A stretch of DNA of 64,000 bases from Mycolicibacterium porcinum (GTDB taxonomy: Bacteria > Actinomycetota > Actinomycetes > Mycobacteriales > Mycobacteriaceae), in NCBI GenBank assembly GCA_001942045.1, contig MSTD01000024.1:6831-70830 (forward strand), given 5' to 3'. This document shows positions 18,711 to 28,886 of this stretch, one piece after another. Within the stretch, counting starts at the first letter, position 1. The number at the start of each line of letters is the position of its first letter. The translations under genes and the position numbers were made by a program. The notes under the pieces are model-generated. The model worked only from the letters and a program-made list of their open reading frames with translations, was not told where the DNA came from and made no database searches.

Positions 18711-19958
18711 ATGACAGCACAGCCCGATCTGCGTCGAATCACCGTATGGTTCATGGCGATTGCCGCCGCCCTCGGTACCGCAGCGATCTATCCGCTGCAA
18801 CCGGCGATATCCGATGTCGCTGACAGCCTTGACATCTCGATCGCCCAGGTCGGCATCGCGCTGGCGTGCGGCCCCGTCGGCTATTTATTGGGTCTCGCGA
18901 TGCTGGTACCCCTCGTCGACCGATTTGCGCCCAAACACGTACTCGCCGCCCAGTTCGGGGCGCTGGCCGTAGCGACGGCGGCCAATGCCGCTGCCGGCTC
19001 AATATGGGTGCTGGGACTCACCATCGGGGTGATCGGCGCCTGCTCCACCGTTGGCGCGCAGTTGAGTTCCATCACCGCGCGCTTCATCCCTGACGGCCGC
19101 CGGGCCACCGCCCTGGGCATCGTCACGGCGGGCATCTCGGCCGGGATCATCGGCGGCCGCATCGCCGGTGGTTGGCTGACCGAAGCGTTGGGGTGGCGGG
19201 GCAATCTGCTCGTGTTCGCGCTCGCATTCGCCGTCACCGCGCTGGTCGCATTCCGGATCCTGCCCGCGACGGCGGGTTCGGCGACGGACGGTTACCTGGC
19301 GATGCTGCGCGGCTTGCCGGGCCTGTACCTGCGATTCCCGACATTGCGCCTCGCCGCGGTCCGCGGCGCGCTGTGGTTCTTCGCCTTCTGTGCGGTGTGG
19401 GCCGGCCTCGCCGTCGCGCTGGCAGCGCCGCCGTACTCGTACTCAGCCGAGCGGATCGGCCTCTACGCGCTTGCCGGTCTGCTGGGCATGGTCGCGACGC
19501 GCATCGGAGGGGTGTGGACCGATCGGGCGGGCGCACGACGTGTCATGGTGATCGGACTGGCCGTGGCCGCCCTGGGTGCGATCGTTCTTGCCGGCTGCCT
19601 GTCGAACACCGTGGCAACGCTGGTCTGCCTGGCCGTGTTCGACGCCGGACTGTTCGCCGCCCAGGTGGCCAACCAGAGCACGGTGCTGGCCATCGACCCG
19701 GCCGCCCCCGCACGGTTCAACAGTGCCTACATGGTGGTGTATTTCGTGGGAGGCAGCCTGGGAACCGCTTTCGGCGCGGCCGCCGTCGGATGGCTGGGTT
19801 GGCCGGCCACCACAGCCGTCAGCGTCGCGGCGATCGGGCTGGCGCTACTGCTCAGCGGAATCAGATCTCGACGGGGAACGTCGACATCCCCCGCAGGGTC
19901 AGGTTCGGTTTGTACACCGGTTCGGCGGCCAGCCGCGCCTGCGGGAACCTCGCGGTGA
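18711..19958 (+). CDS. Major facilitator superfamily transporter
   Basis: The 415-residue protein has about twelve hydrophobic segments, with the MFS loop motif after helix 2 (GLAMLVPLVDRFAPKHVL). It resembles YnfM/AraJ-type efflux carriers. The ATG at 18711 gives a short cytoplasmic N-terminus; the frame is open further up but overlaps the ATPase gene. The C-terminal 32 residues are polar and low in complexity (RSRRGTSTSPAGSG) and run 98 bases into the antisense 3' end of the P450 gene. This looks like an extension gained by loss of an earlier stop codon. Substrate unknown. Confidence 0.85.
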   Translation: MTAQPDLRRITVWFMAIAAALGTAAIYPLQPAISDVADSLDISIAQVGIALACGPVGYLLGLAMLVPLVDRFAPKHVLAAQFGALAVATAANAAAGSIWVLGLTIGVIGACSTVGAQLSSITARFIPDGRRATALGIVTAGISAGIIGGRIAGGWLTEALGWRGNLLVFALAFAVTALVAFRILPATAGSATDGYLAMLRGLPGLYLRFPTLRLAAVRGALWFFAFCAVWAGLAVALAAPPYSYSAERIGLYALAGLLGMVATRIGGVWTDRAGARRVMVIGLAVAALGAIVLAGCLSNTVATLVCLAVFDAGLFAAQVANQSTVLAIDPAAPARFNSAYMVVYFVGGSLGTAFGAAAVGWLGWPATTAVSVAAIGLALLLSGIRSRRGTSTSPAGSGSVCTPVRRPAAPAGTSR

Positions 19959-21093
19959 CGGCGGACAGCGCCACCGCGGCCTCCAACCGGGCCAGCGGAG
20001 CGCCCAGGCAGAAATGCGGACCCTTCCCGAATCCGATGTGCCGGATGTTCTTACGGCCCGGATCGAACTCGCCGGGTCGTTCGTTGGCCGCCGGGTCGCG
20101 GTGGGCAGCCGCCAGCAACAGCAGCATGGTGTCACCGGCCGGGATCGTGATGTCGCCAATTGTCATGTCGTCACCGGCAATTCGGCCGACCAACTGGACC
20201 GGCGGGTCGTATCGCATGGTCTCTTCGATGATCGACGAGGCCCGGGAGGCATCCGCGCCGAGCGCTTCCCACTGGGCCCGATGCCGCAACATCGCCAGCG
20301 TGGCGTTGGCGATCAGGTTCACCGTCGTCTCGTGCCCGGCGACCAGCAGCAGATTGCACGTCGAGACGATCTCGTCCTCGGTCAGCTGATCCCCGGACTC
20401 CTCGGCGGCGATCAACCCTGACATCAGATCCTCGCCTGGAGCGCTGCGGCGGGCGTCGATGAGCTCACGCAGATAGTCGTTGAGCCAGATCCCGGCCGCC
20501 ATCTGCTCGTCGAACCGATCAGAGGTATGCCCGGTCAGCGCCAGGAACGGATCCAGAGCCGACGCCAGCAGCGCCGAGGCATTACTGAACTTCGGCTCGT
20601 CCTCGACCGGCACACCGAGCAATCGGCAGATCACCGCGACGGGCAGCGGGTAGGCCAGGTCGTCGATCACGTTGAAGGAGCCGCGCCGCTCGACGTCGTC
20701 CAGCAGCCCGGCCACCAACTCGGTGATGTCCGGTTCGAGCGCGTGGATCACCTTCGGCACGAAGGCCTTGCTGACCAGTTTGCGCAGCCGGGTGTGATCG
20801 GGCGGATCCAGGAACAGGAAGCTGGCCGGCCCGCGAGGGCGGGGCTGCGAGTCGGCTTCCAGCTGACGTTTGGCGATGGTGGAGTTTGCCCGATCGCTGC
20901 GGGTCGACGGGTGCCGCAGCACCTCGTCGCAGTCGGCGAACGACGAGAACACCGTGAGGTTGGAATCCGGCAGGTGCAGCGGTCCAAGCTCACGGATCCG
21001 GTCGAACGACGGGTAGGGATCGGCCCGGCAGGCTGGGTCCAGCAGCTGCATGAGCAGCGCCTGCGGGGCCTGATCGTCGGTGACGGTCGCCAT
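19861..21093 (-). CDS. Cytochrome P450
   Basis: The 410-residue soluble bacterial P450 shows the oxygen-binding I-helix motif AGHETT (252-257), the ExxR motif ETMR (291-294) and the haem loop FGKGPHFCLG with the axial Cys362. It needs a ferredoxin and reductase, which are not encoded nearby. The length and motifs fit the CYP107/CYP140-like class, but I cannot assign a subfamily. The start is ATG 21093, and tgt lies 39 bases downstream of that point on the same strand's upstream side. Its 3' end overlaps the MFS gene. The substrate is unknown. Confidence 0.92.
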   Translation of the reverse strand: MATVTDDQAPQALLMQLLDPACRADPYPSFDRIRELGPLHLPDSNLTVFSSFADCDEVLRHPSTRSDRANSTIAKRQLEADSQPRPRGPASFLFLDPPDHTRLRKLVSKAFVPKVIHALEPDITELVAGLLDDVERRGSFNVIDDLAYPLPVAVICRLLGVPVEDEPKFSNASALLASALDPFLALTGHTSDRFDEQMAAGIWLNDYLRELIDARRSAPGEDLMSGLIAAEESGDQLTEDEIVSTCNLLLVAGHETTVNLIANATLAMLRHRAQWEALGADASRASSIIEETMRYDPPVQLVGRIAGDDMTIGDITIPAGDTMLLLLAAAHRDPAANERPGEFDPGRKNIRHIGFGKGPHFCLGAPLARLEAAVALSAVTARFPQARLAAEPVYKPNLTLRGMSTFPVEI

Positions 21094-21132
21094 CTACTTA
21101 TTGTGCACGCGTAGAAAATGAGGACAGTTCAC

Positions 21133-22413
<1,281 letters not shown>

Positions 22414-22470
22414 TCAACCGGATGCCCGTCCGATTTCCGTCATGGGGGCGGACGCGACCATACTGCGGAC

Positions 22471-22920
22471 GTGAATTTGGTCATGAGCCGCCCCGTTGTC
22501 ATCGCCACCGGATTTGCTGTGTGTCTGGCTGCAGTCGCCGGATGCTCGTCGCAGGATTCGGGTTCTTCCACGAAGTCCGGCGAGGGCCGGGTCACTTTCG
22601 GCCCCAACGATGCCGGCCCCGTCACCAGCGTCAGCTGCGAGACCAAGGATGGGCTGACCACGATCGGCATCAAGGGCAAGATGCCGGCTTCGGTGGCGCT
22701 GACCGACGGGGAGGCCCCGGAGGTGCAGTCGGTGAACATCGGCGACGTGAACGGCGAAGGGGCGTCGCTGACCTACCTTTCCGGCCTGTCCGGTGCGCCA
22801 GTCGTGGCCGCACGCGACGGCAAGAGCTACACAATCACCGGCACCGGCATGGGCATCGATCCCAACCAGCCGGGCGCACCGGTGGACATGCCGTTCGACA
22901 TCGCTGTCACCTGCCCGTAG
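22471..22920 (+). CDS. LpqH-like lipoprotein, divergent paralogue
   Basis: The 149-residue product has a signal peptide ending in a lipobox-like AVAGC and then a Ser/Gly-rich linker. The LpqH (19 kDa lipoprotein) domain follows, with VSCETKDGLTTIGIKG, the central EVQSVNIGDVNGEGASLTYL and the conserved end IAVTCP. The two Cys residues of the mature domain fit the known disulfide. Such lipoproteins are exported, acylated and sit on the cell envelope; in pathogens they are strong TLR2 ligands. The start may be GTG 22471 or ATG 22483. It is divergent from tgt by 66 bases. A second, closer LpqH homologue follows at 23305. Confidence 0.88.
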   Translation: MNLVMSRPVVIATGFAVCLAAVAGCSSQDSGSSTKSGEGRVTFGPNDAGPVTSVSCETKDGLTTIGIKGKMPASVALTDGEAPEVQSVNIGDVNGEGASLTYLSGLSGAPVVAARDGKSYTITGTGMGIDPNQPGAPVDMPFDIAVTCP

Positions 22921-23166
22921 CAGACGGTCGGCCAGGAACTCGACGATTGCCTCGGCGAGTTCCTCGCCGGCGCCGTCCTGCCGAGAAACGGCCCCAATGG
23001 TTTCCCATGCAACAACCAGGCCGGATCGACATCAGCCGGACCTTCCGGCGACCAGGCCAGCCGCAGATGGCCGTCATCCCGCGCCGCTGATATCGGAATA
23101 CCCTGGCGGGTAAGCAAATTCAGGAAAGGCGCCAAGGCAGTCCTCCGGTGCCCGCAGCAGTCGCAC
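22920..23166 (-). pseudogene. Haloalkane dehalogenase remnant, frameshifted with large internal deletion
   Basis: The minus strand holds pieces of a haloalkane dehalogenase. From a GTG at 23166 one frame reads VRLLRAPEDCLGAFPEFAYP, matching the family start (RxLRTPEDRFxxLPxFPYxP), and stops at 23074. A second frame continues with HLRLAWSPEGPADV and LLHGKP, matching the oxyanion strand (VDEGPADA and LLHGEP). The first frame then resumes with QDGAGEELAEAIVEFLADRL, matching the family C-terminus (QEDxGEELAExIxxFL). About 200 residues between HGKP and the C-terminus, including the catalytic Asp, are missing. It fills most of the 384-base gap 22921-23304, the only one over 300 bases in the window; the remainder is the lpqH promoter region. 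Confidence 0.72.
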
Positions 23167-23304
23167 GACGCTGAACCTGCGGCCGCCCCGCCCCCGCGTC
23201 TGACAATTCACCCAAACCCACGCCCACGACCTGCACAAACTCCATACTTCTGCCTGACAGCCCGCACCCTCATGACGGGCTGCACAACCGTGAGGAGATC
23301 AGTG

Positions 23305-23805
23305 GTGAAGCGTGAGTTCCTGGTGGCCGTCGGCGGCGCCGCGATCATCGTCGCAGGCCTATCTGGCTGTTCATCGAGCGACAAGAAAGACACCTCCAGC
23401 GACACGAAGGCCACGGCGACCGCGTCGGCGACGGCCTCCGTCGAGGCCGGCGACGCCCAGGCGACGACCGGCGCGGGCACCGCCCGGGCCACTATCGACG
23501 GGAAGGACCACAAGGTGGAGGGCACGGTTGTGTGCGCAACGGTCGCGGGCAATGTCAGCCTGACCGTCGGACAGGGCATGAGCGCCGTCAGCGCCACGCT
23601 CAGCGAGGGCGATTCGCCGTCGGTGACCGCCGTGGCGCTGGGCAATATCGACGGCGTCAGCCTCGGCTACACCCCGGGCGTCCCCGGTGGCAGCGCAGAA
23701 GCCACCAAAGATGGCAACAAGTACACGATCAAGGGGAACGCGACCGGTGTGGACGGGATGAACCCAGTTACCAAGCCATTCGAGCTCGAAATCTCCTGCC
23801 CTTAA
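23305..23805 (+). CDS. lpqH: 19 kDa lipoprotein antigen precursor LpqH
   Basis: The 166-residue protein is close to M. tuberculosis LpqH. It has a signal peptide ending in VAGLSGC, then an Ala/Thr/Ser/Asp-rich linker of about 45 residues where the known homologue is glycosylated. The mature domain carries ATIDGKDHKVEGTVVC, VALGNIDGVSLGYTPG and the end FELEISCP. It is exported and anchored by a lipidated Cys. A GAGGAG site lies 7 bases before the GTG at 23305; an in-frame GTG one codon earlier is less well spaced. A strong hairpin at 23840-23870 probably ends the transcript. Confidence 0.93.
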   Translation: MKREFLVAVGGAAIIVAGLSGCSSSDKKDTSSDTKATATASATASVEAGDAQATTGAGTARATIDGKDHKVEGTVVCATVAGNVSLTVGQGMSAVSATLSEGDSPSVTAVALGNIDGVSLGYTPGVPGGSAEATKDGNKYTIKGNATGVDGMNPVTKPFELEISCP

Positions 23806-23839
23806 CCAAACACGTCACATCTAGCAAACATCTGGCATA

Positions 23840-23870
23840 GTGTGGGCCCGGACTGATCCCGGGCCCGCAC
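23840..23870. terminator. GC hairpin after lpqH
   Basis: Arms GTGTGGGCCCGG (23840-23851) and CCGGGCCCGCAC (23859-23870) pair at 11 of 12 positions around a 7-base loop, 35 bases after the lpqH stop. It has no U tract. Confidence 0.6.
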
Positions 23871-23913
23871 TCCGTTCTCAGTCGACTTCGCTCGCACGAC
23901 CCGGAGGTGCACC

Positions 23914-25239
23914 GTGGCCAATCACAGGAAGCATGCGCGTTCATCCACTGTCGCGGTCGCCAGTGCCACTGCGGGAATGACGGCGGTCCTGACCTTCGGA
24001 CACGTCGCCGACGCGCTCGCGGCCGTATTGCCTCCCGGCGATGCTGTCGTCGGGATCGGCGGGGCAAGCGACACCCAGAGTGCGCGGATCCAGGACAAGT
24101 TTCAGGGTGACTACGTGCCGTCCGCCGGCGAGTTCGTCAGCGTGAGTGACGCCCAGTACAAGGCCGTCCACTACTCGGCCACGTTGCCGATCGACCAGAG
24201 TGTGGCCGACGGGCGCGCGCCCCTGATCCAGCAAGTGGCCATTGCCCGCGATCAGGCCGGCCCGAACGGGACGGTCTACATCGTCGGCTACTCCGAGGGC
24301 TCGCTCGTCGCCGAGAACTACAAGCGCGAGATCAATGCCGGAACGGTCGACCCCGGCGGGAAGATCGAATTCGTCTACATCGCCGCACCGACGGTTCCCA
24401 ACGGCGGTATCTATTCGCGCTTCCCGGATCTTGGGCCGCTCAGCCTCCTCGGGTTCACCAGCACCGGTGCGGCCGCGCCCACGCAATACAGCCAAACGTT
24501 CATCACCATCGAATACGACCCGATCGGCGACTTCCCGGCCTATGCCAACCCGCTGTCACTGGCCAATGCCGCGGCCGGGATGGTCTACCTCCACGGTGAC
24601 CCGACTCCGGATGCCACTGACCTCAACGACACCGACGGATTGTTGGTCAAGACGGTCCAAAAGGACAACGGGGCCACCGACACTTATATCCTGGTCAAGA
24701 CGGAGCATCTGCCGTTGTTGCAGCCGTTCCGCGACTTCTCGACCGCCCTCAACACCACGGCATTCACCGAGCCGGTGCTCGGTGCCATAGAGCCGACGCT
24801 CAAGCTCGGCGTCGACATGGGCTACACCGACCGTGACTACCAGAATGCCGACAAGCCGACCCGCTTCTCGTTGATCACCCCGCCGGACCGGATCGCCGAA
24901 ACCGTCAAACAGCTGCCCGATGCGTTGCAGGAAGGCGCGGACAACTTCAAGAACGGATTGCCTTCCACCGCATCACCTTCGACGACGTCCGAGCCGACCG
25001 ATCGCAGCGCGACGAAGAAAGCCGCTCCCAAGATCGAAGCACCCAAGATCGAGATCCCCAAGCTCGAGGCCCCCAAGAAACCCGTCAAGCGCACCCCGGC
25101 ACAACGTCGCGACGGCGTGCGCAACGCCGTGTCCGACGTCGCGAAGAACGTCAGGAATACGTTCAAGCCCAAGCCGAAACGCGAAGACAAGCCCAAGACC
25201 GAGTCGTCCACCGAGTCAGACACGGACAAGGCCGCATAG
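23914..25239 (+). CDS. PE-PPE domain hydrolase-like exported protein
   Basis: The 441-residue protein has a basic N-terminus and a hydrophobic segment (about residues 12-38, ending ADALAAVLP) that looks like an export signal. A PE-PPE (PF08237-type) alpha/beta hydrolase domain follows, with the nucleophile elbow VGYSEGS (Ser127). Here the domain stands alone, without PE or PPE leader. The last 90 residues are a Pro/Lys/Glu-rich tail with a short repeat of the type APKIEIPKLEAPKK, likely disordered. Relatives act as esterases on acyl glycolipids or trehalose esters. GGAGG lies 6 bases before GTG 23914. It is followed after 22 bases by a penicillin-binding lipoprotein. Confidence 0.85.
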   Translation: MANHRKHARSSTVAVASATAGMTAVLTFGHVADALAAVLPPGDAVVGIGGASDTQSARIQDKFQGDYVPSAGEFVSVSDAQYKAVHYSATLPIDQSVADGRAPLIQQVAIARDQAGPNGTVYIVGYSEGSLVAENYKREINAGTVDPGGKIEFVYIAAPTVPNGGIYSRFPDLGPLSLLGFTSTGAAAPTQYSQTFITIEYDPIGDFPAYANPLSLANAAAGMVYLHGDPTPDATDLNDTDGLLVKTVQKDNGATDTYILVKTEHLPLLQPFRDFSTALNTTAFTEPVLGAIEPTLKLGVDMGYTDRDYQNADKPTRFSLITPPDRIAETVKQLPDALQEGADNFKNGLPSTASPSTTSEPTDRSATKKAAPKIEAPKIEIPKLEAPKKPVKRTPAQRRDGVRNAVSDVAKNVRNTFKPKPKREDKPKTESSTESDTDKAA

Positions 25240-25261
25240 CTCCTGATGTCATGCTGGGAGC

Positions 25262-27028
25262 ATGACTCAATGGCGCGCCTGGTTCCTGCTGCTGTGCCTG
25301 TTCCTTCCGATCGTGGGATGTTCGTCGTCTCCCGACCCGGCTGACCGCTTCGCGGCATTTGCCGATGCCCTGCAACGCAAAGACGCTCCCGCCGCAGCGG
25401 CGGAGACCAGCGACCCCGCGGCGGCCGAGGCGGCAATCAAATCGATGTTCGACGGCATGGGCGATGCTGCCACGGTCAAGGTCAGCGCCGAACCCGAGGA
25501 CGGCGACGACGCGGGCGCGACGCTCAAGTATCAGTGGTCCTGGGGTGAAGGCCACGACTTCGCCTACGACACCACCGGCACCGCGGCGAAGACCGGTGAC
25601 GACTGGCGCATATCCTGGGCGCCGACGCTGTTGCACCGAGATCTGCGGGACGGCTTGCGGTTTCAGTACAGCACCGACAGCGACCTGCAGACCCCGGTGC
25701 TGGACCGGACCGGTCAGCCGTTGATGACGTGGCAGACCGTGGGCGTCATCACCCTGGAACGCGCCCACCTGGCTTCGGCCGCCCCGCTCGCCGCACTGCT
25801 CGCGCCGTTCGATGCCACCACCACCGCGGAATCGATCAACGCACAGTTCGCGTCGAACACCGACGACCGGGTGACGGTGATGAAGCTGCGTGAAGACGAC
25901 CTCAACTCGGTGCGTGACCAACTGGCCCAGGTTCCCGGCGTCACCGTGGCCGAGCAAGGTGACCTGCTGACCACCGACCGCCAACTGTCCTCCCCCGCCA
26001 TCGGCGGCTTGGCCCAGCTGTGGCACGACCGGATCACCAAAGCCGCCGGGTGGTCGGTGTATCTGGTCGATGCGGACGGTGCACCCGCACAGAAGCTGGC
26101 CGCACAACCACCGGCACCCGCCGACCCGATGCGCACCACCCTGGACCTGCGGCTGCAGCTTCTCGCTCAACAGGCCGTCGCCCAGGAGGCCCGGCCCTCC
26201 GTGGTGGTCGCGATCTCTGGATCTACGGGCGGCATTCTGGCCGCCGCGCAGAACACCGCAGCCGATCCACAAGGCGCCATTGCCTTTTCGGGACTATATC
26301 CGCCGGGCTCGACCTTCAAGACCATCACCACCGCCGCGGCGCTGGAAGCCAACCTGGCGAACCCGGACACCCCGGTGGCCTGCCCAGGTCAATTGACGAT
26401 CGAGAACCGCACCATTCCCAATGACGACGACTTCGACTTGGGCACAGTGCCGTTGACGTCGGCGTTCTCCCATTCGTGCAACACGAGCATGGCGGCATTG
26501 TCGGACAAGCTGCCCGCCGACGCACTGACCAAGACGGCCCGCGCATTCGGCATCGGCGTGGACTTCACCATCCCTGGACTGACCACCGTGACCGGCAAGG
26601 TTCCCAACGCCGACACCGCCGCACAACGAGTAGAGAACGGTATCGGCCAGGGCACCGTGACCGTCAGCCCATTCGGCCTCGCCGTCGCCGAGGCCAGCCT
26701 GGCACACGGCTCGACCATCCTGCCCAGCCTGGTCGACGGCGACAAGGTGACCGCCGATACCCCCTCGGAGCAACTGCCTGCCGCCGTGACCGGGGCGCTG
26801 CGGGACATGATGCGCAAGACCGTGACCGAGGGCACCGCAAGGCAATTGAGCGACATCCCCGATCTCGGCGGCAAGACGGGTACGGCCGAATTCGGTGACA
26901 ACACCCACTCCCACGGGTGGTTCGCCGGGATCGCCGGTGACATCGCGTTCGCCACTCTGGTGGTGGGTGGCGACTCGTCAGCACCCGCGGTGAAGATCTC
27001 GGGGGATTTCCTGCGGTCTGCGGGCTAG
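25262..27028 (+). CDS. Penicillin-binding lipoprotein (D,D-transpeptidase, Rv2864c-like)
   Basis: The 588-residue protein has a signal ending in the lipobox IVGC (Cys20). An N-terminal NTF2-like domain follows (about residues 25-125), then a dimer/linker region (about 130-280) and a transpeptidase domain. The active-site motifs are complete: STFK with Ser350 and Lys353, SCN at 405-407, and KTG at 538-540. It should crosslink peptidoglycan on the outer face of the membrane and be a target of beta-lactams. The family example from memory is Rv2864c (about 600 residues). A GGGAG site lies before the ATG. No second wall gene is adjacent. The 157 bases after it, up to the convergent reactivase gene, show no recognisable element. 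Confidence 0.92.
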   Translation: MTQWRAWFLLLCLFLPIVGCSSSPDPADRFAAFADALQRKDAPAAAAETSDPAAAEAAIKSMFDGMGDAATVKVSAEPEDGDDAGATLKYQWSWGEGHDFAYDTTGTAAKTGDDWRISWAPTLLHRDLRDGLRFQYSTDSDLQTPVLDRTGQPLMTWQTVGVITLERAHLASAAPLAALLAPFDATTTAESINAQFASNTDDRVTVMKLREDDLNSVRDQLAQVPGVTVAEQGDLLTTDRQLSSPAIGGLAQLWHDRITKAAGWSVYLVDADGAPAQKLAAQPPAPADPMRTTLDLRLQLLAQQAVAQEARPSVVVAISGSTGGILAAAQNTAADPQGAIAFSGLYPPGSTFKTITTAAALEANLANPDTPVACPGQLTIENRTIPNDDDFDLGTVPLTSAFSHSCNTSMAALSDKLPADALTKTARAFGIGVDFTIPGLTTVTGKVPNADTAAQRVENGIGQGTVTVSPFGLAVAEASLAHGSTILPSLVDGDKVTADTPSEQLPAAVTGALRDMMRKTVTEGTARQLSDIPDLGGKTGTAEFGDNTHSHGWFAGIAGDIAFATLVVGGDSSAPAVKISGDFLRSAG

Positions 27029-27185
27029 GTCGTGACTGTCTATTCAGGTATCCGATTGGGCGGCAGCTCACATTGATTAGACACGCTCTAGGTATAGGTT
27101 TACGGCCACCTGGTGGCTTGAAACCTCGGCGTAAGTGCCTCGAGGCGAGTAACACGCCAGGGCGAGCCTGATCAACCAGACGTGG

Positions 27186-28886
27186 CTAGCATGCGGATTC
27201 GGCGGCCAGGTGCACCAGCCCCGAGGCCACCGCAAACCGCGGGCCGTGCACGCCGTCGATATTGGCTCGCCCCACCACAACCCCCAGCCCGCGCAGGGAT
27301 TCGCCGACCGTGCGTAGCAACTCGTCGTCGAGGGCCCCGCCGCCGGCCAACACCAAGGCGGTCGGGGGTTTCTCGAACGCGGCCAGACAGCGGGCGATGT
27401 TGGCCGCGACGGTTTCCTGCTTGATCGCCAACCGGAGGCTGCGCCATTCCTCGGCCGCCAGTTTGGTGGAGAACGGCACCAACCCGGCCGTGCCGCGGGT
27501 GCACAGTCGCCCGATCGCGTCGGCCGGCGCCGGCGAGTCCAGGAACAAGCGTCGCCCGTCTTCCTCGTGCGCGACGTGCGGGCCCTCGACCCGGATCGCC
27601 GGGGTGCGCTTGACCCGCTCGGCCAGTGCCCGCGGGATGTTCAACATGCGGGCCACCGCAACGGTGATCGTCTCCCCCGCGCCCGCCGCCGTGACCGTAC
27701 GATCCGCACCGATCAGATCGATGGTGCCGCCGCCGATATCGCACACCACCGAGCCCGGCGGCAGCCCCGGCGTGGTGCGGGCACCGCGTGCGGCGGCTTC
27801 GGGCTCGGTCGAGATCGTGCGGGCCGGACGTCCGGTCAACTCGGCAAGCGTCGTCGCCGCGTCCTCAACATGATCGGCTGCCAGCAGGGCCACCACCGTG
27901 CCGCGGGCATCGGCCGCGCCGCGCCGCAGCCACGTGCCGCTGTCGAGAGCGGCGAGATCGGTGAAAAAGGCGTCGTCGACGGCGATCTCATGGTCGGCTG
28001 TCGAGACCGAGCGCAGCCGGATCCGCACCACGCTGCCCGGCAGTTCGCGCCGCAGGATCGCGTGTGCCTCAGCAGGTGAGTACCTCACCGGCGCTCCGTC
28101 GATCCGGAACTCGACATAATCGTCGTCCACCGCGGGTGGCTCCGGCGCCTCGGTCCGTGCCGTCACCGCGATAGCCGGCGAGTCCGCGAGCTCCCTGGTG
28201 AATTCGGCGACATCGTGGATCTGCTCGTGACCGAGTTCCAACGCCGCGCACAACGCGATCGGATCGGCCAGCGCCCGGTAGGCGCGTCCCTCGGCCACCA
28301 CCTCCACCGCGACCAGCACGCCGGGCGCCAACCCGTCGAGAGTGACTTCGTCGACCACGGGGATGTCGAGCGGAATCCGGTTGCGGATCAACACCGCATC
28401 GTCCTGGGCTGCCAGCACACCCGCGATGGTCCAGCCACCCGACACCGCGGCGGTGATCGCGGCCGCGGCGACCTCGAAATCGGCGTCGCCGTCGACGGAC
28501 ACGATCACCGGAGCTGCGTGAGGTTCAGAAGTGAGTTCCTCCAGCGGCACGTGCCGGCCCACCGCGTACCCCGTGCCGGCGGGGGTGCTGGCGTCGGGCT
28601 TTCGCAGGCTGCGCACCGGCGAGCGGGGCGACGATGCGGGTGCCAACGGGGCGGTTTCGGTGTCGACCGGACGGATCTTCGAGAGCACCAGCTCATCGGC
28701 CCGTACCTGAGCGTCGACCTCGATGCGGTGCAGCAACGCCTCCGCGCCCTCCAACGAGTCGCGGGACCCCTTGCGGCCCCGGGTCGGCGCCTGGCCGTGA
28801 GTGATCGGCTCGACGGTTCCGTCGACGATGCGGGCGACCACGATCTCCGTGGTGTGGTTGCCCACGTCGATCCCCGCGACGATCAC
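27186..28886 (-). CDS. Diol/glycerol dehydratase reactivase, large subunit (DdrA-like ATPase)
   Basis: The 566-residue ATPase is a DdrA/PduG-type chaperone that removes damaged cobalamin from B12-dependent diol dehydratase. Its actin-like nucleotide site begins with IVAGIDVGNHTTEIVVAR and has the phosphate-2 motif CDIGGGTIDLIGAD and the adenosine motif ALVLAGGGALDDELL. It starts at GTG 28886, overlapping the stop of the small dehydratase subunit by 4 bases, so it is the last gene of the operon. The usual small reactivase subunit (DdrB) is not next to it. Confidence 0.92.
   Translation of the reverse strand: MIVAGIDVGNHTTEIVVARIVDGTVEPITHGQAPTRGRKGSRDSLEGAEALLHRIEVDAQVRADELVLSKIRPVDTETAPLAPASSPRSPVRSLRKPDASTPAGTGYAVGRHVPLEELTSEPHAAPVIVSVDGDADFEVAAAAITAAVSGGWTIAGVLAAQDDAVLIRNRIPLDIPVVDEVTLDGLAPGVLVAVEVVAEGRAYRALADPIALCAALELGHEQIHDVAEFTRELADSPAIAVTARTEAPEPPAVDDDYVEFRIDGAPVRYSPAEAHAILRRELPGSVVRIRLRSVSTADHEIAVDDAFFTDLAALDSGTWLRRGAADARGTVVALLAADHVEDAATTLAELTGRPARTISTEPEAAARGARTTPGLPPGSVVCDIGGGTIDLIGADRTVTAAGAGETITVAVARMLNIPRALAERVKRTPAIRVEGPHVAHEEDGRRLFLDSPAPADAIGRLCTRGTAGLVPFSTKLAAEEWRSLRLAIKQETVAANIARCLAAFEKPPTALVLAGGGALDDELLRTVGESLRGLGVVVGRANIDGVHGPRFAVASGLVHLAAESAC

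Noticed and set aside
22827..23135. 102-codon minus-strand frame as an intact gene
   Set aside because: Only part resembles a dehalogenase, and the rest runs antisense into the lpqH-like gene. It is better explained as a frameshifted remnant.
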